Shown here piece by piece: positions 33,896-46,051 of a DNA stretch of 64,000 bases. Position 1 is the stretch's first letter; every line of letters starts with the position of its first letter. A program made the position numbers and the translations under genes. Below the pieces are notes generated by a model, which made no database searches, was not told the origin of the DNA, and was given only the letters and a program-made list of their open reading frames with translations. The stretch is from positions 118,817,997 through 118,881,996 of the forward strand of contig OX352772.1 in NCBI GenBank assembly GCA_947095535.1. Reading direction: 5' to 3'. Source of the stretch: Poecilobothrus nobilitatus. Lineage: Eukaryota > Arthropoda > Insecta > Diptera > Dolichopodidae.

Positions 33896-36800
33896 CAAGC
33901 AATAGTACAATTAGTGATATAATACAATGGAATATTCAAGGGTACCATACCAATATACCATACTTAGAAAAACTAATTAGAAAATACAAACCGTTAATAA
34001 TAGCTTTACAAGAAACGAATATACATAAACAGCCCATCAAAACCAATTTCAAGCACTACAAATGCCTACTTCCGACAACCCATTGCAGATGCGGTGGTGT
34101 AGGTTTTCTAATTGATTCTGGAATAAAATTCGAAGAAATTCAGAATTAGAATAAATAGTTATTGCTATTAGAACTTGCCTTCCAGGCCTGAAAGAAAAAG
34201 TCACTATTATAAATGTCTATTTCGAAAACGAATTACGTCTTCAACACGCGCACATGGACCAATTGTTGTCTCAAATATCGGCACCATATATAATACTGGG
34301 AGACATGAATGCCCGAAGTCAAACCTGGGGAGATAAAACAACAAACCCAAGAGGAGAATTAATTGATGAATTGACAGACGACGAAGGAGACATCTGTATT
34401 TTAAATGATGGATCCCCAACACTTATCAATACTAGAGGAACTTTGACATGTCCTGATCTAACTATAGCACACACATCAATCGCATACCAACTCGAATGGA
34501 AAATTGCAGACAACTCAAAGGGATATGATCAGTACCCCATTTTAATTACTAACAGAAATAAAATAAGTATCGAAAGCAAAAACAAAACAAGGTTTAAGGA
34601 AAATGGAGCAAATTGGGAAAAATGCAAATGTCTTATAGACCAATTTTTACAAAATCGTCGAGAATCAAAAAACATCAACCAAGAAGCAGCAACGCTCGCA
34701 AAAACAATAAGATATGCAGCTTCAATGCCGGTATTATCTACAAAAACAAAACAAAATAAACCAGCGTGGCTAAATAAAAAAATTTCAGAACTCTCTAAGA
34801 ACAAAACCAAGCTGCTCAGATCTTACAGAAGAGCACCTACAAAACACACACTACTCATGTTAAAAAGAGCAAATGCAGAGCTTGGAAAAGAAATCAGGCA
34901 AGCAAGAAGAACATCGTGGATAAATTTTGCCAATGGGATAAACAACAGCAATTCCAGTGAAACGTGGTGTAGAGCCAAAGCAATCCTGAGCAAAAGAACC
35001 CCTATCGGCACACTAGCTTTTCAGCAAGGAAATAATTTGGAAACTGATCGAAACAAAAATGTTGAATATCTTGCAAATTGTTGTGCAGCGTATGCTGATG
35101 GTAACGACCAAGATTCAGATTGAAGAAGAATCAATTTCCAGCCAATAGAAAACATTTTGCCAAATGAAACTATGGATTTGCCAATAACAACGGAAGAAGT
35201 GATTTCGGTAATAAAAGGTTTTAAAGGAACAACACCGGGTATCGACAAAATCTCATATGAAATGATAAGAAACACAACAACTAAGTACATTGTCAGGCTA
35301 ACTACACTTTATAATAAGGTATATAAATCTGGCCAGATTCCACAAAGTTGGAAAATGGCCGAGCTAAGGCCCATACCAAAACCAGGAAAAGATCCACGAT
35401 ACCAAGAAAATTACAGATTTATATCTCTCCTGAGCACGACGAGCAAAATACTGCAAAAAATAGCTGCGAAAAGATTAAGCCACTTTATGAACCATATCTT
35501 ACCAGAAGAAATACACGGTTTTAGGAAACATAGAAGCACGAATAACTTACTTCACGAATTGGAATTTCAAGCCCAAATTGTCTTAGAAAGAAAACAACAT
35601 ATGGACATACTTTCCTGCGATTTAGAAAAAGCTTTCGATAGGGTGAAAAAGGATACAGTCATTGAGCAATTGATAAAATGGAAAATGGGAAAAAATATAA
35701 TTAATTATACGGCTGGTTTCCTTACCAACCGAAAAATTGCCGTAAGTTATAATGGGTATAGATCAAACTTCAAAAACCTGGTAAACGGGTTACCACAAGG
35801 ATCACCTTTTTCCGTGCAACTTTTCAGCGTGTATATAACAGAACTGAGCGCAACCCTGGCTAAAATTTAAGATATTAAGCATCTTATATATGCAGACAAT
35901 ATAATAATAACTACAACAGGACACAAAGTGAACAGAGACTGTGCCCTCCAAACAGCTCTAAACACGGAAAACTGGGCTTCAACCACGGGTGCTTATTTCT
36001 CACCGAACATGACAGAAGGTTTGCACGTCTGCAGAAAAAGGATCTGTTACGAGTCAGAAATTTACCATCAAGATAAACCAGTAACTTTCCAGACAAACAT
36101 GAATATCTTAAGTCTAACATTTAGCAGAAACCTAAAATTCAACGTACAGATAGAAAAAACAGTGGTATCAAAAAACTAGTATCAAGCGATCAAACAATCT
36201 CTTAAAACTCATATGTCGAAAAAAAATAGGCCCACCACCGGAAACAGCGGTTCGGATAGTAAAATCCATTCAATTTGGCAAAATCGAATATGCGGCGACA
36301 ATTTATGGTTTCACAACAAAAGGAAATATTAGAAAATTGCAAACTGCAATGAACCAAGCTGGAAGAATAGCAATTGGCGTCCTTAGGCCAACCAGAATTG
36401 ACGGATTATTAACAGAATCAAATTTCCCAACAGTGGAAGAAAGAAGGGATTAACTGTTAATAACAAAGGCCATCTATAACGACACACATCCTTTGCACAA
36501 CCTAGCAAATGCAGCTATTCAAGAAGAATTGAACATTCCTAAAATCTCCGCATTATGTAAAGTTTTACAACTAATAAAGGACCTAGAATTAGATATATCC
36601 GCCTGTCAACATAGAAAAGAGGAAGACCAAATCTCCTGGGGAAACTGGAGACAATGGATACACGACCACTTAAGTGAAAAGAAAAAACGGAAACTAGTGA
36701 AGGAACATACAGGAAATTATACCAAGAGCATAGAGAACAAACGAAAACATTAGTGCCAATATTCACAGATGCCACAAAAGGAACAAACGGAGTCGCTTTA

Positions 36801-37515
36801 CCCATAATCGAACACAATACGGTAATAAAAACGGCGGTGAAACCAAGCTATTGTCCAGTATATGTGGCAGAACAACTGGCTCTGCTTAAAGCAATTAAAG
36901 AGGTCCAAATAAGAAACAACCAATCCAGAATATATACGGGCTGCCTAAGTGTCGTAAAAGCTATTAAAACAATAACAATAACTCACAAACGACAACGCTG
37001 ATACAAATCTGCTGGATTCCAGGCCACGTTGGAATCAAAGGAAACGGAATAGTAGACAAAGAGGGGCAAAACTTGCAACAATTCGCCCAACGAAACTAAT
37101 TATTCCTAGTTAATATACAATGGCCAAAAAGCAGATTGCAGTGCACATCCAAAAAATTAGGAAACAAGTATGGGACAACTCAACATCTTTCAGAAAGTTA
37201 CACAGTCCGAATGCAAATGTATCAAGCTTAATAGGCACCGAAAACCGAGATATAGCAATAAGGATATGCAGAGTTAGAATGGGTTGCACTTTGTACACCC
37301 ACAAACACCTCTTCAGCGGAGAAGACCCCCCAATCAGCCGTTTCTGCAACAACACGCTAACCATCAAGCACATATTTACCGACTGTAGCGAAACAACGGT
37401 CTTTTGGGCAAATGAGAGAGTGTCACTGATGGAAATTCTAGCAAAGAATGACAAGGTCAGTCTCGGTAAAGTAATTGGACTGCTAAAACACCACCAAATT
37501 TGGGAGAAAATATAA
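33892..37515 (+). pseudogene. I-clade LINE ORF2 (endonuclease-RT-RNase H), broken (U2 copy)
   Basis: Endonuclease: QWNIQGYH, ALQETN, GGVGFLID, then a frameshift near 34150, then ILGDMNARSQTWG and GYDQYPI (H replaced at the usual SDH position). RT: the frame 34254-36178 is open except for TGA 35121-35123 and TAA 35868-35870. It holds GFKGTTPGIDKI, LRPIPKPGKDP, SCDLEKAFDRV (motif A), LPQGSPFS (motif B) and YADN at 35889-35900, where YADD is expected. An 11-base insertion near 36168 is private to this copy. RNase H follows (36753-37001) with TG in place of TD, then the C-terminal block to 37515. Confidence 0.8.
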
Positions 37516-37802
37516 ATATAAAACAAATAGTAATATCATTATATTTTAATATTTAATGCTCAATATAATATAGTTAAGTAAATTTATAATATCTAGTGTA
37601 TAAGATATCTAGTGTATATTTTAATATTTAGTATATAATATAGTATATAAGATGGCCCAAAATTATTGTATATTTATTTATAATATGCAATAATATTAAA
37701 TAAATAAATTGAAAACAATCATGTATGTTTTTAATTTAAAAATTAGCTAAAAGTTTGCGAAACGAGCCAGAAACGCTTCAAAAATTTATATTCATATCTT
37801 AC

Positions 37803-37993
37803 CTCTCGTGCCATACATTTCATTCCAACATATAAAAATATTCCCACTGTGTTGTAGCTTCACCAGAAGTGCCATTTATTTCCTTGATTCTCTTGTAGGT
37901 TGTTTGTATATTTAGGTATTTTCTATAAATTTCATCTACATTGAAAGGAAAGTTTTGATCATGTTGCTTTATATCATTGATAAAATTTTCCAT
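37803..37993 (-). pseudogene. Myb/SANT-like exon, unit U2
   Basis: Same exon as at 8307 with three added bases near the N-terminus. One extra T near 37832 (TTCATTCCAAC) shifts the frame before the WEYF-to-DEMYG end. Exon 2 is absent. Confidence 0.6.
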
Positions 37994-38091
37994 AACGTGG
38001 ATATTTTCTTTTTGTTGGAACTAAATTCTGTCTCATATTGTAATCTAATTGTTATGAGAAGAATTTTTCTCCCATGAGTCCAAATATTGTT

Positions 38092-39061
38092 GGCGAAATA
38101 TATGAGCCTTTCTTTTGCTTCTTTTTTTTCCGAATTTTATGTTTCTATACAATATATGGTATTGCTATACATATAGTTTGAAATTTGAATATGAATGATA
38201 TACAAATGAATTTATAGAGCTACGTAGTTTTAGGTATATCTATAGTCTATGGCTATATGTATATTTTGTTATATTTTATTTTTTATGTTTCTATACAATA
38301 TACGCTATTGCTGTACATGTAGTTTGATATGAATAGTATAGATATGTATTTTTATGTAGCTATGTAATGTTAAGTATTTATCTACATATTTTTGTTTTGT
38401 TATATTTATTTTTTTTTCTGTTTTGTGTAGAAAGAATGAATGTGAATATCATATGTAAGTATTAGGTATATAATGTAAATTGAAAATTGTATAAGGTTTT
38501 TTGAGTTACAAACAAATTGTGTATGAAAGTACATTTTTTAAAAAAAAAAGCTAAAAAATGTGTGCATTGTATAAAAAATTTCTTATTATTGGAATGAGTA
38601 TTCTTAATTATTCTAATAAAAATTCGTCGCTTCCATTGAGGTATGTAATATAATATGCAAAATGGTTTGTATTTTTATTTTAAAAATTGAATTGATCTGT
38701 AAACCAGTAAAAAACAAGTACATATGTACATATTTATGTATTTTTGATATTTTTTTAAGAATAAAATGTAAGGGTAGATTTTTAAAATTAATAATAAATG
38801 TACAAAATAATTTTCATGCAATTCACAAAATCATTTGTTGAAATTTGCATCTAAATTAATATTACGATACATATGTATATTATTTATGCATCACAAATTC
38901 AATAACATTTTATAATATTTTTTTCTTAAAAATTTGTTAAGAATAAGAAATATGATTGCTGAAAATAGAAGTATTCGAAAATAACCGTTCAATAAGAGGT
39001 CTATTTATGTATTAATTAAAATATGTGACAACCTAAAAACCAAACTAGAAAATATTTCGCC
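38092..39061. mobile_element. 970-bp terminal-inverted-repeat element, copy in U2
   Basis: Nearly identical to 27531-28500, same ends and same flanks. It was copied with the unit, not inserted again. Confidence 0.65.
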
Positions 39062-39216
39062 AGCCACAAATTTACTTGTTATTTTCGTTGACTTACTTCA
39101 CTATCAAAAGCAAACAAAAAATTATAAAATAGCTAATATTATTTAAAAAAATTATTTTTTTCTTTTATTTTCATCAAAACTTAGCTAGATTCGTCCATTT
39201 TGGGGGCGTATCATAT

Positions 39217-39527
39217 GCCTGTATTTCATTTGCCTGTATTTCTTGATAATTTGACTGTATTTCATTTGCCTGTATTTCATTCTAAATTTGGTGAGATTTT
39301 AGAATTGCATTCAAAAGCAGGGCTTTACGCTTTTTCAAGAAAATTTATATATGTGTATATGTGGGAATCTGAACTAGGAGGGATTTTAGTGAATTCACGC
39401 CTTTTACAGAATATTTATATAATATATTTTTGTATAATATGAAATACAGGCAAATGAAATACAGGCAAATGACATACAGGCAAATGAAAATACAGGAAAA
39501 TGAAATACGATCAAAAGAAATACAGCC
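39217..39527. repeat. Foldback segment of inverted 15-bp repeats, unit U2
   Basis: Same as 28656-28966. Confidence 0.75.
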
Positions 39528-39755
39528 TTGTATAGTAATTCCACCACTTTTCAACAAAAAAAATTCAAATTTCTTTGTTTAATTTCAAAACGGATCAACA
39601 GAAAATTTTGAATTCGTAATTTGACAGACATTTCAGTGTTTACAACGTCGCGAACACATTGTCAAACTATTTTCGATGATACAACATCGTCAAATTCTTT
39701 TTTTGACATTTCAGATCATGGACACATCGAAAATGCATTTCCGATCAGAGGGATC

Positions 39756-42700
39756 CGATGGGAGGAAATAATAAAAATTGTTGAGGATGATGCGTAATAC
39801 AAAAAAGTTGAAATAAATCAAAAATATAACGGTTCTTTGAAGAATTTATATTTTATGTATAAAATTGGTATACATACGTATATATTTATGTTGATGTACA
39901 TCGTATATGTTATTTTATTGAATACAATAAAAATGGGTAGATATGTATGTATGTATATATAGCGGCATATATATTATTATACGTATTTTATTATACTTAA
40001 AGAAAATTATTCTATGTTTGAAATATTTTTAAAGAAATATTGCGATGTATGGTGATATAATATGATGATATAATATACCACTATTATATAATATGTATGC
40101 ATTATACACATTAATTTGATATTTTGTAGGAAGTAAGTATAAATTAACATACGTCTGCATATTTGCCTTTTAGAATTAAATAGCGCTATAAGCATTATTT
40201 GGAAAAATTTTTGATTGATAATCGTTAGGGGGTAGAATAGAACTTGTCATGTGTTGTCAAAATTTCGCTTTAATACGTTTATAATAATGGCAATTAATTT
40301 TTATTCTATTGTTGTATTAGGTTTGTCCTCGTTTGGGGCTAAAACTGGATAGTTCGAAATAACTTCACTTTTGTAACGCTTACATGAAAGAAATTGATAG
40401 TTATGTGGTGTTAGTGGAAATGTGTAAATATCAAGTTGGTTTACCTCTTTCTTTCTTTCTTGTTTTTTAATTTTTGAAAAATTTGAAATTACATTTATTT
40501 TAGAGATTTAAAAAATTCGGTTTTTTAGTGATTTTTGGGCAATTCGGTTTTTGAAATTTAAAAAATTCATCAATTTAAAACCGATATTGGCGCTATTTGT
40601 GATCTAGAGATAACAACTAAATGCATATCCATCTATAATGTTTCATTCTATATTCAAAAATGACACATGACACGCTTAAAATTGCAAAAATAAATCTTTT
40701 TGTATATACATATGTAATTAGGTACTTAAATATTTTTATACCCGTACGATAGGATCGGGTATAATAAAATTACTCCTCCGTTTGTAACACCTCGAAATAA
40801 GTGAGCTAGATATACCTTCAAAGGTATGGACCGGATCAGAAAAAAATTCTAAGACTTTTGAGCCATATCCGTCCGTCCCTCCGTCCGTCCGACCGTCCGT
40901 CCGTCAGCACGCTAACTCAAAAACTAAGAAAGCTAGACTCTTGAAATTTACACAAAATATTTTGGGAGTAATTTGTAGGTTCCCTATTTTTTTTGGTTGA
41001 GTTTGGAGCTAGCCTTAGGGTAGCTCTCGAACACCTAACTTTTAGATCCCCACATTTTTTTTGCAATAGAGCTATGAAATTTTAACTACTGATAGATCTC
41101 ACAAAAATATTAATTATATTTTTAATAACTTTTTTTTGTAGCCCCACCCGTTAAGGAGCTACAGCTCCCTAAAGGTTCAAAAAAGCTCTATATTTAAATT
41201 GTTATAGCACAAGTTGTTTAATGTATATCTTCATTTTGAAAACGCTAAATGATTACTACTTTCACTAGCTTTAACAGTATATATACAATAAATATATAAT
41301 TTTGGCATATGGTGTCTTAATTTACAGTTATGCAAAATTCAAATTTTGCAAAATTCTTTAACCCTTCCATCTTCTAAACGGTTAAAGTTGGAAACTTGAA
41401 ATTCTGACAGAAGTTAGATCTTTGAAAATTAGTATGAGTCATTTCAGAAATTTTTTTTGTATCACCCCCCGTTTAGGAGCTGTAAGGGGGCAAAAACTGA
41501 AAATTTCCTATTTTGAAACACCTGTAACTTGAACACCTGTTAAAATTTTTTTGAAGTAATACACAAAAATTAAAGCTTCAACATTATACTCTTATTTCTG
41601 TTAACAACTTTTTTTAATAATATAGGGTTACTTTATAATTGACGAAAGTGTTACTTGATTTTTTCAAATTTTCTAACAAATTTCTTTAACGAATTTTTTC
41701 CATTTTGTTTTACTTGATAATTTGAAATTGTTGAGGATATAATGCGTAGTACAAAAAAATGTAATTAAATAAACAACATAACGGTTGCTTGAAGAATTTT
41801 TATTTATATGATATTGATATATATACATACTTATATAATATCATGTTTATTTACATATCGTATATGTCACTAGTGAATGAATGATAAGAGTATAGATGTA
41901 TATTATATAGCGCCGTATTTACATACATATATGTATTTTATTGTACTTATAAGAAATTATTCTGTCAATGGAATATTTAAATATAATATAATATAATATT
42001 TAAAATTATATTTACTGTTTTGTACTTAGTAAATTTAATATACATTTACCGCTTAGTATTAAATGGTACTATAGAATTTTTGAAAAAGTTTTGGATTGAT
42101 AATCGTTATGTGGAACGTTAGAATCTGCTTTTGAAGAATGTACATATAAACATATAGTTTGAATATATGTACAACCCATAGTTCTAGAAATTATAAAATT
42201 CACCCGAATTATTTTAAAATACTAAAATATTAAAAAAATAATATTGTAAGCAGAGTGACAGGCTGTGAACATACTAACGGTTCGTACGGGTATCTAAGAG
42301 TTGACAAAGTCAACTGTATTCTTCCTCGTTTTTTTTATGTTTTCAATGATTTAGCTACTTGAATTTTGTAGAAACAATGAATTGTCTTGATAATTGAATT
42401 TTGTTATTTAGTATATTTTTGTGTTTAATGTTTTTGTTATTTGTTTTGTTATATTAATATTATTTTAATTAATTCAACTATTATAAATGTAATTTTATTT
42501 AATATCTATGTATTTATTATTAGCACATTTCCAAAAAAATTTTGAAAAAATGTGTCTATTAGTTTTACTCCGTCCGTCTGTTTACAAAACTTCTACACTG
42601 TTAAAGATAGAGAAAAAAAATGTTAACCAAGGGTAGATCATATGGGTGGGTTAACCTTAAAAAAATTAATTTTGTAGAACAACTTTTTCATGTAGCCCTG

Positions 42701-43494
42701 CAATCCCTCAAACTTTGAAAAAGCCCTTTTTTTAAATGCGTATATCTCATGTTCAACTTAACATTTTTTCAATCTGAAAACGATATTCGTCAGGAATTTT
42801 TTTTATCATTGTAAATCAATATTAAAATTATACATTTTTTTTAATTTAGTACTTAAATTTACCGTGATGTGAAACCCAAACCCTGTTTATGAGCTATTAG
42901 GGCTCAAAAATTTTAAATTTGCTATTTTTATACACCTGTAACTTAGGCACCTGAACATATTTTTCCTCCGCAAGATAAAAAAATTAAAGCTCCAGTAATA
43001 TATTTTTACGTGTGGTTTCTCTGAATTGTATAGGGTTCCAGAGTTACAGCCCCTCAAAATTCCAAAAAAGCCCTATTTTCAAATGTATATATCTCAGGCT
43101 CTGCATATGAGTGAGTTTTATAATATAAAAACACTAGAAGACCGGAAATTTTCTTGTCTCTATAAAACAATATCAAAATTACGCAATATTATGTAATTTA
43201 CTATTTATTTCTTTTTTCATAAGTCCGGCACGGTTTGAGATAGGAACTTGAAATTTTGAGATAAAAAAGAAATTTTGGAATTTTGTTGTACCGCCCCTGT
43301 TTAAGAGTTATTACGGCTAAAAACTTGAAATTTTTCTATTTTTAGACACCTGTAACTTAGGCACCTGTACAAGCTTTTTTTCGACAAGACATAAAAATTA
43401 AAACTTCAGTAATGTTTATGGGATATTGAAACAAAAATTTAGAATACTACACTTTCTAAAGCTTTAAAATCTAAAACTATCAACATTTATTATT
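39756..43494 (+). repeat. DINE-1-like repeat block of array unit U3, interrupted by E3
   Basis: As in U2, including the ~460-base loss, but split by the 1.6-kb element at 40737-42328. Confidence 0.7.
40737..42328 (-). mobile_element. DINE-1/HINE-like element, copy E3, complete
   Basis: It runs on the - strand from CGAGGAAG (42328) to GGGTATA (40737). It has the terminal hairpin 40737-40763, a GTCY-type microsatellite at 40869-40904 (GTCCGTCC with variants), and a sub-terminal TCGTACGGGTAT at 42282-42293 that pairs with the end. A short hairpin (AGTTGAC AAA GTCAACT) is also present near 42300. U2 and U4 show the empty site: an 11-T run, against 12 T in total around E3. There is thus no clear target duplication. 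This is the youngest insertion seen in the array. Confidence 0.75.
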
Positions 43495-43668
43495 ATGTCA
43501 TGTATTATCTTACATAATATAATAATTGATAATGAAGGTTACGATAATTTAGATGCTAGTTTGATTGAAAACGAGGAAGAAGATAATTCTAATGTTCCAA
43601 ATTCTGAAATAATCAATGAAACTGCAAAAAATAAGAGGGACTGTATCAAAAAACAACTTTGTGCTTAA
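43495..43668 (+). pseudogene. PIF/Harbinger transposase C-terminal fragment, unit U3
   Basis: Open over the full 57 codons with the LHN box, acidic linker and KRDCIKKQL-type tail (R to C compared with U0). No catalytic domain. Confidence 0.55.
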
Positions 43669-44218
43669 ACATATTTATTTTTATATTTTTTTTCCAAAAA
43701 AAAAAAAATTTAAAGCTTTAAAATATTTCTAATTTTCTTCATTTTAATTTTAAATAAACATAAAAATAAACGAAAATGGATTTCATTTCAAACTCTAACA
43801 TCCATATTGTTGTATAATACCAAGGTTTATAGCAAAGACTATGTATATGCATACATATATTTGTATTTGTATGTACATACATATATTTGCATAGTCGTTG
43901 GTAATACGGTATTCATAGAATTTTAAATCGGATTTCTCTAGTAATTTAATAATAGAAACTTTTATTATTTACATATGTTGTGATTAGTAGGATACTTATT
44001 CATAATTTGTATAGATATTACGAACTGCAATACCTATTTGTATAGCAACATAAAAAATTATTCAAACATAAAACATAAAAAATATAAAAATTATTCAAAT
44101 ATAAATAACAAACTAAAAATTATTTTATAATTATTACATAGTCATTTAAAATATATTTAAACTATAATTTTGTTATTTAAAAAAAAAATTTAAAATTAAA
44201 AAAATGTTTGAGTGAACA

Positions 44219-45665
44219 ATGTAAGGTGATAGGCCGATCCCTCCGGGGAATCGGTTTACCGGGCTACCGGTCGACGACCCAGGTCAATGTGGCCCTAGAG
44301 CCAAAAGAGGAAGAGGTCAAAATATTACCAATGATATTTTTCCTGCTTTACCCCAGGTAAATATTTACCAAAAGAATCCAAAATTTGTCCTTATAGAATC
44401 TACAGATAATGCCAAACCGCTATCCAGCTTTAGTGTTTTTGCCAAAAAGAACACTATTGATAGCATCAGCACAGAAATTGAGTCTGTCAGCCTCCTTCGG
44501 GATAGTAATTTACTCATCTTAACTAAAACACAAAAAATAGCTGATAAATTTATCAGATCTAAAAATGTTGGTGGTTTATGCACCATTTCAGCCAAATATC
44601 ATGAAACACTTAACTCAACAAAAGGCACCATCTTTGATAAAAACTTAATTCCAACTAGTGAACAAAAAATCTTACAGGAAGGTGTAACAAGCCAAGGTGT
44701 AACAAGTGTTTACAAATTTTCTAAAACAATTGATGGTAAAAAATTAGACTGGCTTAATACTTTTAACTTTTGATGCATACAGAATTCCAAGCAAAATTGA
44801 CATCGCATGGTATCAAGTTAAAATAAAAGAATACTTCCCAAATCCTATGAGGTGTAAAAATTGCCAACTTATTGGTCATACCGCCAAGCATTGCAAAAAC
44901 TCGGCAAATTGTGTAAATTGCAATCTTCCTCCACATTCACCATTAGATTGTACACGAACTATGTGTTCAAATTGTTTGGGAGAACATCCATCTTCGTCCA
45001 ATTCCTGTCCAAAATACGTACAACAAAAAGAAATTCTAAAAATAAAAACGCAAAATAAATGTAATTTTGGTGAAACTCGTAAAATATATAATCAAAAAAA
45101 CCCAGGTTTATCAGCAAATATCCAAAATTTTTCTTCTGTTGTAAAAAATACATCAACTCCAAATAAAAATATTTTAATTTCAAAACAAATAGATAAAATG
45201 TTAAACTTAAATAATGAAATAATAATACCTCTTTCCTCTTCTTCTTCAATAAAACAAAATACTAATTCAATTGAAAAAATAGATAATAATACAACCACAA
45301 ATACTCAAATAATAATTTCTTCTTCTTCCTTCACATCAAATCCAATATCCACTAATAGTAATCCAATCTCCAATAATCAAATCCAATATCCAATAAGAGT
45401 AACAAAAACGAAGAAGAACACAATACCTTACAATATAATAACATTCAAAAATCAAACAGTCAATAATTCACTCAATATAATAACACTCAAAAATTCTCCA
45501 ACCTGTCAACAAAGTAACTTTCCACTCAACTTGTATCACTCAAAACAACATCATCAGTCAAGTTTGATTGCTGATGAAAATAATGTATCAACAACAAATT
45601 GTATGAATAAAACATGTATAAATGAGTCTTTAGAACTTTCACATATTTCTGACAATTTGTTGTAA
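44219..45665 (+). pseudogene. I-clade LINE ORF1, broken (U3 copy)
   Basis: As at 32063, with one further lesion: the codon after ATG is TAA (44222-44224), where U2 has CAA. The shared frameshift near 44760 is present. The zinc-knuckle part from 44847 is intact. Confidence 0.8.
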
Positions 45666-45793
45666 ACCAATTACTATTCACGTAAATAGTAATACTGGTT
45701 TACACAAAAAGACTTCTTTTTTTCTATTTTCTTCTTTCTGTTCTATCTTTCAAGGTCAAATTTAAATTATTTTCTTAATTATTTCAATTTGTA

Positions 45794-46051
45794 ATGCATA
45801 ATATTCTTAAATTGAATACTATTGACAATTATAAAAAAACAAAAACTGTAAAGAAAGAAGAAGTCTTTATTAAACTCTATGACTCACACATTTTTATTGA
45901 ACATTCACTTACAATTATTTTCATAAAAAAACTTATATTTAAAATACGGTTTGATTTCTTGTATTCCAATAATGCCAAACATCTTACTAAAAATCTACCA
46001 ATTAAACCAAACAAAACCAAAAATTCTATAAATCCTTCTAAAAAAATATGA
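45794..46051 (+). CDS. 85-codon inter-ORF frame, ATGA overlap with ORF2 (U3 copy)
   Basis: Same frame as at 33638 with identical product. See that entry for doubts. Confidence 0.2.
   Translation: MHNILKLNTIDNYKKTKTVKKEEVFIKLYDSHIFIEHSLTIIFIKKLIFKIRFDFLYSNNAKHLTKNLPIKPNKTKNSINPSKKI

Larger units (their letters stand above)
31971..37709 (+). mobile_element. I-clade LINE, near full-length copy (unit U2)
   Basis: The 5' edge is placed where U2 leaves the U0/U4 sequence (after AAAAATTATTTT). The 3' end is an AAAT-repeat tail. ORF1 has zinc knuckles; ORF2 has an endonuclease, RT and RNase H. About 508 bases of the unit (U0 21928-22435, including exon 2 of the Myb-like gene) are missing at the insertion. 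Several lesions are shared with the copy at 44127. Confidence 0.8.
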
